From a virus, in the IMG/VR virus record IMGVR_UViG_3300035228_001167, positions 1 to 34,698 of that record: 34,698 nucleotides of DNA, one strand, 5' to 3'. The translations under genes and the position numbers were made by a program. Below the pieces are notes generated by a model. It was not told where the DNA came from, did not search any database, and was given only the letters and a program-made list of their open reading frames with translations. Positions 1-7,304 of this stretch are shown here, in pieces (position 1 is the stretch's first letter; each line of letters opens with the position of its first letter).

Positions 1-1
1 A

Positions 2-1552
2 TCAATTCCAAATAACGTTGGAGTAATTTCCGCATTCAACTCACTAATAATTGATAGAGTTCAAGGCAATGTAGCTGTTGATGCATCTTCCACTATATTC
101 TTTGTTGGTTCTGGTGGAACTTCAAATATTAGTGGTGCATCTAACGTTAAATATTCAGAAACTTTGAGCGATGGACTTCACCTTAAGGTTCGTCATTCAA
201 ATCATGGTATGTATGCGATTAATAACTTTGTTACTTTGTCTGGAATTCAACCAGATCAAAAACCAGGAAAAATTAGTTCCAGGTATAGTCCAACAGATAC
301 ATCAAACATAGTTTTAGAGGGAGTTGGAATCTTTACTAGTTTTGAAAATGTCCCGGTTTCTACAACAAATCCGGGTTATATTCAGATTGATGATGAAATT
401 ATTAAGTATACTGGTGTAAATACTTCTTCAAGTTCACTAATTGGTATTAGTAGAGCTCAAGATAGTACTATTTCTGAACTACATGCGATCAACGAACCCG
501 TATTCAAGTATGAGATGAATGGAGTTTCTCTCAGAAGAATCAACAAAAAACATGATTTCTCCGAAGTAAATCACTCCCTATTCCCAATTGATGTGGACTC
601 TTATTACATCAAGATCGATCCTTCAGAATCTGGCGCAGATAGAACTACTGGTAATGCAAATTCGTTCCCAGTTTTATTCTTCAACGAAGATAAGAAGTGT
701 GGTTCTTATGATCAACTTTCTCTTAAGAATTCTAATAGAACACCACACGCAACTCAAAACATTCCATTTAATGCTTTGACACCCAATCTTCAAACTGCAA
801 TCCCAGAAGGAACTAATGTTTCTGCTAAGGTAAGAACATTCTCTGGAAGTTCCCCACAGAACCTGTCACAGATTTCTTTCCAAGATCAGGGATTTGAAGA
901 TATTAGTTTAGAAAGTACAAATTTCTTTGAAACTCCTAGAATAGTATGTTCTAAAGTAAATGAAGACGCACACCTTCAAGATTTTCCTGGAAGAAAATCG
1001 TTTACAATTGAAGTGACCTTTGACACTACAGATCCAAAAGTTTCTCCAATGATTGATTTGGATAGAGTTAATGCGATCTACACTTCAAATAGAATTAATT
1101 CTAAGATTAGTGATTATTCTACGGATGGTAGGGTCAATTCACTAACAGAAGATCCAAGTATCGCAACCTATGTAACTAAGATTATCAAACTTGAAAAAGG
1201 ATCAGATAATTTGAAGGTATTCTTTGATGGATATAGACACTCTAGTAATGATATTAGAGTTCTTTACAGATTGTTCAGAACTGACACTGATGAAACAAAT
1301 CAATCATATGAATTATTCCCTGGATTTAAGAATTTAGATTCCAATGGTAACATAGTTAATTCTGCAAATAATGACGGTCTTCCAGATAAGATTGTTGATT
1401 TCTCTAATACTGATGATGACTTTAGAGGTTATGAATATACCGCGAAGAATTTGGCTCTCTTCAATGGGTTCCAAATCAAGATCATAATGAACGGAACTAA
1501 CCTAGCAAAAGTTCCTTTAATTCGCGATCTGAGAGTCATTGCAACAGCTTGA
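2..1552 (+). CDS. Baseplate/tail virion structural protein, 5'-truncated by window edge
   Basis: The reading frame is open from the first bases of the window to a TGA at 1550-1552, giving 516 visible residues; the true start lies upstream. A TTG at 164 could be mistaken for the start, but the frame stays open before it. The protein has no signal peptide or membrane segment and is rich in Ser, Asn and beta-branched residues. Around nt 377-520 it carries a module with YIQIDDEII, a GISRAQ turn and a conserved His, followed by NGVSLRRINKKHDF. The C-terminus (FRGYEYTAKNL...GFQIKI, then RDLRVIATA) resembles, from memory, the ends of large structural proteins placed after the baseplate wedge genes in T4-like marine phages. 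A baseplate wedge or tail-fibre-attachment role is inferred from position, upstream of fibres and neck. The exact T4 equivalent cannot be named. Confidence 0.8.
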   Translation, partial: SIPNNVGVISAFNSLIIDRVQGNVAVDASSTIFFVGSGGTSNISGASNVKYSETLSDGLHLKVRHSNHGMYAINNFVTLSGIQPDQKPGKISSRYSPTDTSNIVLEGVGIFTSFENVPVSTTNPGYIQIDDEIIKYTGVNTSSSSLIGISRAQDSTISELHAINEPVFKYEMNGVSLRRINKKHDFSEVNHSLFPIDVDSYYIKIDPSESGADRTTGNANSFPVLFFNEDKKCGSYDQLSLKNSNRTPHATQNIPFNALTPNLQTAIPEGTNVSAKVRTFSGSSPQNLSQISFQDQGFEDISLESTNFFETPRIVCSKVNEDAHLQDFPGRKSFTIEVTFDTTDPKVSPMIDLDRVNAIYTSNRINSKISDYSTDGRVNSLTEDPSIATYVTKIIKLEKGSDNLKVFFDGYRHSSNDIRVLYRLFRTDTDETNQSYELFPGFKNLDSNGNIVNSANNDGLPDKIVDFSNTDDDFRGYEYTAKNLALFNGFQIKIIMNGTNLAKVPLIRDLRVIATA

Positions 1553-1553
1553 T

Positions 1554-1781
1554 ATGGATAAACAACCAGTAAAAGATCTTCCAGGATTATTCCGTACAGA
1601 TAGCGGAGCAATCATAAATTGCTCCGATTCTGAATATAATACTTATATGGAAGCTAAAAAATTCAAGTTAAAAGAACTTCAAGAAAAGAAAAACGAAAAG
1701 GTCGAAATTGAACAATTAAAATCGGAAGTGGAAGATCTAAAAGATATGATAAAATTGGTTTTAAATAAATTGGATAAATAG
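1554..1781 (+). CDS. Small coiled-coil protein (75 aa), conserved phage hypothetical
   Basis: An ATG at 1554 starts 1 nt after the preceding stop codon (TGA 1550-1552), so translation is probably coupled. A TTG at 1539 in the same frame is less likely because it would lie inside the upstream gene. The N-terminal 30 residues (MDKQPVKDLPGLFRTDSGAI) look globular. Residues about 35-75 are Lys/Glu-rich with leucines at heptad-like spacing, consistent with a short coiled coil, and the chain ends in DLKDMIKLVLNKLDK. The type resembles small proteins placed among tail genes of marine T4-like phages. I know of no established function; a tail assembly or fibre-attachment role is only inferred from context. 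Confidence 0.8.
   Translation: MDKQPVKDLPGLFRTDSGAIINCSDSEYNTYMEAKKFKLKELQEKKNEKVEIEQLKSEVEDLKDMIKLVLNKLDK
1773..1780 (+). promoter_or_regulatory. Putative T4-type late promoter GATAAATA
   Basis: GATAAATA fits the NATAAATA late-promoter element of T4-like cyanophages and lies 22 bp before the ATG at 1803. It overlaps the end of the upstream coil gene (stop TAG 1779-1781). No convincing inverted repeat accompanies it, unlike the perfect TATAAATA copies in this window. Confidence 0.5.
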
Positions 1782-1802
1782 CTAAAACTGTAAGTTCTAA
1801 TA

Positions 1803-2138
1803 ATGGCGGCAAGGAATGTAAATTTAGTTCTTGAACAGGGTGTTGATTTTCAAGCAACCTTTACCATTAATAACGCATTTAATAATGCGCCTTTGAATCT
1901 TACTGGTTATAGTGGAATTTCTTCTGTAAGAAAACACCCATCTTCGACAACGGCATATCCATTAACCGTATCTTTTCCAGATCGTTTAAAAGGGAAAGTA
2001 AAAGTTTCTATGGGATATACTGCTTCAAATGCAATTGAAGGTGGTCGATATGTTTATGACTTGATTTTAGTATCAACAAACGATTATAGAACAAGAGCTG
2101 TTCAAGGTAATGTTCTAGTAACCCCAGGTGTTGTCTGA
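1803..2138 (+). CDS. Small beta-rich virion/tail protein (111 aa)
   Basis: The gene runs from ATG 1803 to TGA 2136-2138, and its last base is the first base of the next start codon (TGATG), which implies coupling. The protein starts MAARNVNLVLEQGVDFQATF and looks like an all-beta sandwich of about 110 residues with alternating hydrophobic strands (LNLTGYSGISSVRKHP, GRYVYDLILVS). This pattern resembles BppU-type or Ig-like N-terminal domains in tail and baseplate accessory proteins. That is a fold-level impression, not a firm family assignment. Its place between a baseplate-type protein and a fibre-tip-like protein supports a structural role in the tail. Confidence 0.75.
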   Translation: MAARNVNLVLEQGVDFQATFTINNAFNNAPLNLTGYSGISSVRKHPSSTTAYPLTVSFPDRLKGKVKVSMGYTASNAIEGGRYVYDLILVSTNDYRTRAVQGNVLVTPGVV

Positions 2139-2815
2139 TGACAGAATACGTAGTATCGGTAGATCAAAGTCCAGAATATGATGTTGGTGTCAATTATGAG
2201 ATACCATCAAAATCTACCCAGAATACCAATCTTATTCTGGATCATTTAAATTCACAGTTTGATGGGTCAAAACTTTTATTTGGATTGACTCATAATACTA
2301 ATTCTTATACCCCCATAAATGACCAGCAAATACTAGTTGTAAAGAATAATCTAGTATTAGAACCTGTTGAAGATTATAATATTTCTGGTAACAATATACA
2401 GTTTACTGTTGCACCAACTTCTAGTGATGATGTTTTCATTATTGCTCTCCAGTTTACTGCAGACTTAACTAGAACCATCAACTTTATCGTTGACTCTGGT
2501 AGTAATCCCATGAATACTGGAGTAAAAGGTTCAGTAACTCTCGATGTTACTGGAACAATAGAACATGCACAAATTCTAGCCGAACAAACGGGTGATATTA
2601 GTGTTGAAATTAAAAAATCTAATTTTTCTTCGTTTCCAACATTTAATACCATAACTAATTCTGGATATGTGTCCCTATCCAGTGCTAGAGCTATTCGTGA
2701 TGATGCGCTAAATAATTGGGATAAAACTTTAACTGCTGGAGACATTCTACAATTTGAAGTTGTCTCAGTTAGTAATGTAAGGAGGTTTCTAATCTCTTTG
2801 AAATTAAATTTATAA
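2138..2815 (+). CDS. Tail fibre-tip/knob-like virion protein (225 aa)
   Basis: ATG 2138 overlaps the previous stop by one base; the gene ends at TAA 2813-2815, which lies inside a TATAAATA late promoter. Residues about 40-110 form a beta region (LLFGLTHNTNSYTPINDQQILVVKNN). The C-terminal half from about residue 115 (FIVDSG, SVTLDVTG, DISVEIKKSNFSSFP, LSSARAIRDDALNNW, AGDILQFEV) matches, from memory, a common C-terminal knob domain of phage tail and fibre proteins. That domain typically ends with a W-x-K-x-hydrophobic-x-AGD motif and a closing pair of strands, as here. A host-recognition or fibre-tip role is inferred; whether it caps a fibre or a baseplate appendage cannot be told. Confidence 0.75.
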   Translation: MTEYVVSVDQSPEYDVGVNYEIPSKSTQNTNLILDHLNSQFDGSKLLFGLTHNTNSYTPINDQQILVVKNNLVLEPVEDYNISGNNIQFTVAPTSSDDVFIIALQFTADLTRTINFIVDSGSNPMNTGVKGSVTLDVTGTIEHAQILAEQTGDISVEIKKSNFSSFPTFNTITNSGYVSLSSARAIRDDALNNWDKTLTAGDILQFEVVSVSNVRRFLISLKLNL

Positions 2816-2818
2816 ATA
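2811..2818 (+). promoter_or_regulatory. T4-type late promoter TATAAATA
   Basis: This is a perfect match to the T4 late consensus, 45 bp before the ATG at 2863, and its TAA is the stop codon of the upstream gene. By the T4 convention (octamer at -13 to -6) the RNA start would be near 2824. A good Shine-Dalgarno, GGGAG at 2848-2852, lies between promoter and start codon. Confidence 0.8.
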
Positions 2819-2831
2819 ACAATAGTTATTT
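2814..2831 (+). promoter_or_regulatory. Hairpin sharing bases with the late promoter
   Basis: AAATAAC (2814-2820) and GTTATTT (2825-2831) are exact reverse complements around the loop AATA. The 5' arm is mostly the promoter octamer itself. The stem has only one G-C pair and is weak. RNA initiated at the promoter would lack the 5' arm, so only read-through RNA could fold it. Confidence 0.45.
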
Positions 2832-2862
2832 CATCTGTAGCCAAGAAGGGAGTTGTTTTTAA

Positions 2863-3870
2863 ATGGCACTATTAGTCCCCAATATTGGAGAACTTGAATC
2901 ACTAAGGTACTTGGTTGCAAATAACAACCATGTCCCTACTCTCGGTGATCAGTCCCCCAGAAACCTTGTTCTTAAACTGTTCACCTCGAACACCACCCCA
3001 GCGGAGTCTGACGTACCTTCGCCAACCGCATACTACGAACCATATGGTGTAGGTAACACCAATGCATATGGGTATGCACCATCAACCGCTTATCCATTCT
3101 GTGTAAACAACAGAACTGATCAATCATATACCCAACAGACAGGCATCCTTCTGAATGGATCCCGTTGGACTATTGCTCAAGTTGGATCTGGTACTACCGC
3201 AACTTATCCAGAACAAACTTTTACTTTCTCTGGAAACGCTGGTGACGTATACGGCTACTACGTTACTCGTGCTAACAACATGCCTACTAGTGTACAAGGT
3301 GTTGTACATGCTGCAGGTGTTGGCGTTGGAACAACAGTAACCCTTGGAAACAACTCCGACCCAGTTATTGGCGTTATCGGCAATTTCTTTATCACCATCG
3401 ATCCAAACCAGAGTGTTGACAATATTACTCTAGGAATGATTGTTGGCGGTAACGCAGGTATTGTAGCCGGAACAAAAGTTGTTGGAGTAGATAGAGCACT
3501 TAAAGTCGTATATCTAGATCAGGCTCTAATTGATAACATTCAGTTGCAGACTGACGCTGACGTAACCTTCAGTTACGGTACAGTCACCATGGCGAATCAT
3601 GGTTTGGTCTCCGGTGACATTCTTTATGTTGCTGCAGGTACTGCAAACACCACAACTTCATCGGGAACTTACACGGTATTCCAAGTTCCAAATAACGATC
3701 AGTTCACCACCACGCCTGCACTCAACCCAATTGAGAACCAAGCTGCTGGTGTTGGTACTGCAACCCTGTACTCTAGCATCATGTATGCTGAGAGATTTAC
3801 CAACGGACCATACACTATCCAAAACAACGGTGACCAAATTAAGATTACATTGAACGTCGCACTTGACTGA
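2863..3870 (+). CDS. Virion structural protein (335 aa), tail-associated
   Basis: The gene is preceded by a perfect late promoter and GGGAG. The N-terminus (MALLVPNIGELESLRYLVAN) and the motif LKLFTSNTTPAESD resemble, from memory, a structural protein common in T4-like cyanophages. Residues about 100-150 hold a beta region (LNGSRWTIAQ, FTFSGNAGDVYGYYVTRAN). Residues about 240-300 (VTMANHGLVSGDILYVAAG, then FQVPNNDQFTTTP) form an NHGL-x-SGD module that also recurs three times in the giant fibre gene downstream. The base composition is richer in C-ending codons than in the genes before it, which suggests high expression. The role is probably a tail or fibre surface component; no enzymatic motif is seen. 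Confidence 0.8.
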   Translation: MALLVPNIGELESLRYLVANNNHVPTLGDQSPRNLVLKLFTSNTTPAESDVPSPTAYYEPYGVGNTNAYGYAPSTAYPFCVNNRTDQSYTQQTGILLNGSRWTIAQVGSGTTATYPEQTFTFSGNAGDVYGYYVTRANNMPTSVQGVVHAAGVGVGTTVTLGNNSDPVIGVIGNFFITIDPNQSVDNITLGMIVGGNAGIVAGTKVVGVDRALKVVYLDQALIDNIQLQTDADVTFSYGTVTMANHGLVSGDILYVAAGTANTTTSSGTYTVFQVPNNDQFTTTPALNPIENQAAGVGTATLYSSIMYAERFTNGPYTIQNNGDQIKITLNVALD

Positions 3871-3909
3871 TATTATATCTTTTTTCTTAATTTAATAGTT
3901 TTGAATTGT

Positions 3910-3941
3910 GAGGGGGTTGCTTATTATGAAGCGATCCCCTC
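3910..3941 (+). terminator. Long stem-loop, probable intrinsic terminator or 3'-end hairpin
   Basis: A 13-bp stem pairs 3910-3922 with 3929-3941 around the loop ATTATG; two pairs are G-T wobbles and the outer GAGGGG/CCCCTC is perfect. It lies 40 bp after the 335-aa structural gene and 36 bp before the next start codon. The downstream T tract is poor (CTTTGTGATCTTT), so RNA stabilisation or processing is as likely as termination. Confidence 0.65.
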
Positions 3942-3977
3942 CTTTGTGATCTTTAAATTATATCTTAGGTCGAATTG

Positions 3978-6900
3978 ATGCCAAGCGTCTATAAGTATAA
4001 TCTGGAACAAGCGGATTTTCCTTTTGAACAGGAAGATTATGGAACTCTTTCGGGTTCTGTAGCATCTACTGTTGATTATGGAAGTGGTTTGCCTGTTCAA
4101 GGTGAACCAGATTATAGTACAGACCTATATTATCCACCAACTCCTACTCCACCTAACCCTCCAGCATTACCTTATTTAAATTTCGGATTTATTTGGGAAA
4201 CTCAGGATCAGTATCCTGGTGGTGGATTTACTACAAATGGATTTGTAGGAAAAGCAGTAACTACCAAAGCTTACACACCACCTCTAGATCTTTACATTCT
4301 TCTTGCGGGAGAAGTACTTAAGAAACTTGTTAAGGTCTGGGTTGGTACAGGTCAACTTTTCGAGATACGAGAAGACGGCGGTATAAGATTAATAAGAGGA
4401 ACTGGCGAATCTTCAGGAACTCTCCGATTCGACGAAAGCACCGTGGGTGCTACGGAGAAAGTCTCTTTTAACCCACCAGAGAACAACCAACTATACAGCA
4501 TTTCGGGATCTTCTGTTCAGAAGTTTGTAGCTAATACTTCAGATGATACCATACTGTTCTCTGCTGGTGGCGTTGGTCTAACCAGACAAGAGTGGAATTA
4601 CGGATATTACGGAGACGACAATAATCCTGGTACATCAGGCATTATCACACTTGGTGCAGGTTCCGTACCTACAGGTGTTATATTCAGTACTGGATCACTA
4701 ATTAGTACTGGATTAGTATCCATATTAGGCGAGAAAGAAGAAAACGTAACTTGGAGTTACAACGAATCTTCTATTGGATTTGGTAAAGAAGATTGGGGTT
4801 ATGTCTACGAACAGGCAGCTGCAATCAACTGGGGATCCATTACCGATCCAATTGGAGGAGTTGATGAGAATTGGGGACTCATCACCGATACGGATTTCAC
4901 CAAGAGACCATTCGGTACGATCCTCTTCGATCAAACTACAGAAGGCGACACAAGACTATTATATCTTTATCAGGTTACTGGTGCTGGCACTTCTGGTGGT
5001 ATCACCATCTCAGGCAGACCTCTCGTCCACCCAGAGGTCGATTACACTCCTCATTATGGTATTGACCAGAATATTGGTATTGGAACCACTGGCATCCAGA
5101 TCAGCGGTGAGATTGAAACTCCGCTTAGAACATTCAGCCATGTAGGTGTAGGCGGATTTAGATTCTTACCATACTCTACCGCTGGTGGTAATCTAAGTCT
5201 CGATAACGATCCAACCCCAACATTTGATAGTTCAGTCGAATATTGGGATAACGAATTTGGTGCTGCAGCAGTTGAGAAGTTTGCTGCTGATCCTCCAGTA
5301 GGTACTGTTCTATTCAATACTGGCGGATCCGCAGAAGAATCCTTCATCGCCCAGACACCGGAAGATGTTGTTCTCTTCGTAATATCTGGAGAAATTGAAG
5401 AACCTCTTCTCACATTCGATGAAGTTGGTGTTGCTTCCACAATCACTCTCACTGGAACTCTGGTTGAGAGACAGACTGATGATTATGCTGGATCTGGAAT
5501 TGCAACGGTCTCTGGATCTGCAGAAACCAGACAGATTGGTATATTTGGTTACTATGGTGATGATCGTAATCCTGGCACCTCAGGTATCATTACGATTTCA
5601 GGTGAACTAAATCCTCCAAATATTGATTATACCCCACATTATGGTATTGATCAGAATATTGGTGCCGGTGCGACGGGTATTCTGTTCTCTATCGGTCCAG
5701 GTGGATTCGATATTGAAGGAAATCCAATTGGTGCAAGATTCTATTCTCCAATTTATCCACTTAATGCAGGTGGAATTGGAGGACCTGGTAGTCCCGGTAT
5801 CGGCACCTTCCGACTTAATGATGATAGAAATCTTTCAATCACCAGGGCCCTACTACCATACTTTGGTAGTGGTACTATTAATGTTACAGGTATTGCTTCT
5901 GAGGCATTTGGTAATCAAGTTGATGACGATGTAACTACAGCACTCTTCGACATCTCTGGTGTCGGTTCTTGTAGAGAAATCGCCAATTATGGTTACTATG
6001 GTGATGCTCGTGATCCTGGTACTTCGGGTATCATCACAATCTCCACTCAAACCACCGAAACGGTGGAGAGAAGAACCTTTGATTATGTTGGATCTGGTAC
6101 TGGTGCTTTCTCCGGTTCTGCATCAGACATCAAACTTACTAACTCTGAGATTGGTTCTGGATCACTATTCCTTACAGGCGGATCTGCAGAGTCTAGAACT
6201 GCAGATCCTGCAGATGGAACAGTTCTTTATGCATTCTCCGGTGACGCAGTTCAGTCCTATCAAAGGGCGACTGTTATTGGATCTGGTCTTATTACTCTTA
6301 GTAATAATCAAGTTGATGCCAGGACCACTTCTGCCGAGGAAGGTTCTGGTTCAATTACCATATCTGGAGAATCAACCAATCAGTGGGTTCCAAATTATCC
6401 GGGTGGTGGTTTATTCAGAATTGGTAAGAGAGAACCTAATTGCGACTCTGTTGATCTTACTTGCGATTTCCAAGACGAATCCGACAGTTCCTTTACAAGA
6501 CAAACATCAGGTCTTACTGAAACTGCACTTATTCAGATTTCAGATGCTGCAACAACTGCAGAAGAAGACCTATTTGTCTTCGAGGCATCTGGAACAATCA
6601 CTCTTTCTTCTACGGGAGAAACAAAAGTACTTCGTGGATTCGCCCAAGATTCTACAGTCAATATTACCCTTTCGGGAATTGGCGCAGAAGCATATGCGAG
6701 AACAACATATCAAGGTTCCGGTTCTCTCAGAAAACTCAGTGGTGGTGCAGAAAGAGTTAAGTGGTCACCTGTTGGTGGCGTTGTACTTGTCAATATTGAT
6801 GGATCTGCAACTACAAGTCTTGAGTCTGATTATCCATATGTTGGAATTGGCCAGATTTCACTTTCCGGTTCTTCTTCTACGAGAGTTGAGAAAGACTTTA

Positions 6901-7256
6901 CTGATGGAAATACGGTTCTCTTCAAACTATCTGGCGAACTTCTCTTCCCAGACGTTAGATTTATTCCCAACTTTAATGGTGGGGGAACAATTTCCATCCT
7001 CGGATCGGGTGAAGAATCCATTGGTAGACCCTACAAAGGAACGGGTGGACTATTTGGACTTGCATCTGGACTTGAGGCATATGCACGTACACCTTACATT
7101 GGTGTTGGTACAATTTATATTGGTAAGTATGATCCTAATGGGGAGGCAGCTCAAGGACCAGGTGGACTTGGTGGACTTGCAGGAGGTGGATTATCTTCAG
7201 GCGGTACTCAGAAACGCGACTTTGAACCAGAAAGAGTCTATGTATGTATAATTTAA
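3978..7256 (+). CDS. Giant repeat-built virion protein/adhesin-like (1092 aa)
   Basis: ATG 3978 is preferred over an in-frame TTG at 3975; a weak AGG sits upstream. After an N-terminal part with a Pro-rich stretch (about residues 48-65: YYPPTPTPPNPPALPY), nearly the whole protein is a run of degenerate 25-35-residue units of the form GSG-x-I-x-ISG-x-(A/S)-x-E. The stretch NYGYYGDDNNPGTSGIITL recurs three times (nt 4596, 5544, 5985), and DYTPHYGIDQNIG recurs twice (nt 5040 and 5625). The C-terminus is Gly-rich (GGLGGLAGGGLSSGG). No signal peptide or catalytic motif is visible. Similar repeat proteins occur in T4-like cyanophages as virion structural proteins (recalled). A fibrous or surface-decorating role near the tail tip is inferred. 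Confidence 0.8.
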   Translation: MPSVYKYNLEQADFPFEQEDYGTLSGSVASTVDYGSGLPVQGEPDYSTDLYYPPTPTPPNPPALPYLNFGFIWETQDQYPGGGFTTNGFVGKAVTTKAYTPPLDLYILLAGEVLKKLVKVWVGTGQLFEIREDGGIRLIRGTGESSGTLRFDESTVGATEKVSFNPPENNQLYSISGSSVQKFVANTSDDTILFSAGGVGLTRQEWNYGYYGDDNNPGTSGIITLGAGSVPTGVIFSTGSLISTGLVSILGEKEENVTWSYNESSIGFGKEDWGYVYEQAAAINWGSITDPIGGVDENWGLITDTDFTKRPFGTILFDQTTEGDTRLLYLYQVTGAGTSGGITISGRPLVHPEVDYTPHYGIDQNIGIGTTGIQISGEIETPLRTFSHVGVGGFRFLPYSTAGGNLSLDNDPTPTFDSSVEYWDNEFGAAAVEKFAADPPVGTVLFNTGGSAEESFIAQTPEDVVLFVISGEIEEPLLTFDEVGVASTITLTGTLVERQTDDYAGSGIATVSGSAETRQIGIFGYYGDDRNPGTSGIITISGELNPPNIDYTPHYGIDQNIGAGATGILFSIGPGGFDIEGNPIGARFYSPIYPLNAGGIGGPGSPGIGTFRLNDDRNLSITRALLPYFGSGTINVTGIASEAFGNQVDDDVTTALFDISGVGSCREIANYGYYGDARDPGTSGIITISTQTTETVERRTFDYVGSGTGAFSGSASDIKLTNSEIGSGSLFLTGGSAESRTADPADGTVLYAFSGDAVQSYQRATVIGSGLITLSNNQVDARTTSAEEGSGSITISGESTNQWVPNYPGGGLFRIGKREPNCDSVDLTCDFQDESDSSFTRQTSGLTETALIQISDAATTAEEDLFVFEASGTITLSSTGETKVLRGFAQDSTVNITLSGIGAEAYARTTYQGSGSLRKLSGGAERVKWSPVGGVVLVNIDGSATTSLESDYPYVGIGQISLSGSSSTRVEKDFTDGNTVLFKLSGELLFPDVRFIPNFNGGGTISILGSGEESIGRPYKGTGGLFGLASGLEAYARTPYIGVGTIYIGKYDPNGEAAQGPGGLGGLAGGGLSSGGTQKRDFEPERVYVCII
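4596..6041 (+). repeat. Three dispersed copies of a 54-57-nt coding repeat
   Basis: Copies at 4596-4652, 5544-5597 and 5985-6041 each encode GYYGD-x-(N/D)-PGTSGIIT. They differ mainly at third codon positions, so the amino-acid sequence rather than the DNA is being kept. A second pair, 5040-5078 and 5625-5663, encodes DYTPHYGIDQNIG and is spaced exactly 585 nt (195 codons). Confidence 0.85.
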
Positions 7257-7304
7257 GATACTAAATATATCAGAGAAAGTAGTAGTTGAAGAGCTCGTCG
7301 TACT

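Noticed and set aside
2374-2844. 156-codon open frame on the minus strand opposite the knob-like protein
   Set aside because: It lies wholly over a well-supported plus-strand gene and its promoter, has no ribosome site or family signature, and no minus-strand gene is supported anywhere in the window.
5959-7251. 430-codon alternative plus frame inside the 1092-aa repeat gene
   Set aside because: It is a Leu/Val/Gln-rich out-of-frame reading produced by the repeated GGT/TCT/ATT codons; the GSG-x-ISG frame is clearly the real one.
7259-7267. TACTAAATA before the giant fibre gene as a late promoter
   Set aside because: The aligned octamer has two mismatches to TATAAATA and only a 5-bp inverted repeat nearby; too weak to call in AT-rich DNA.
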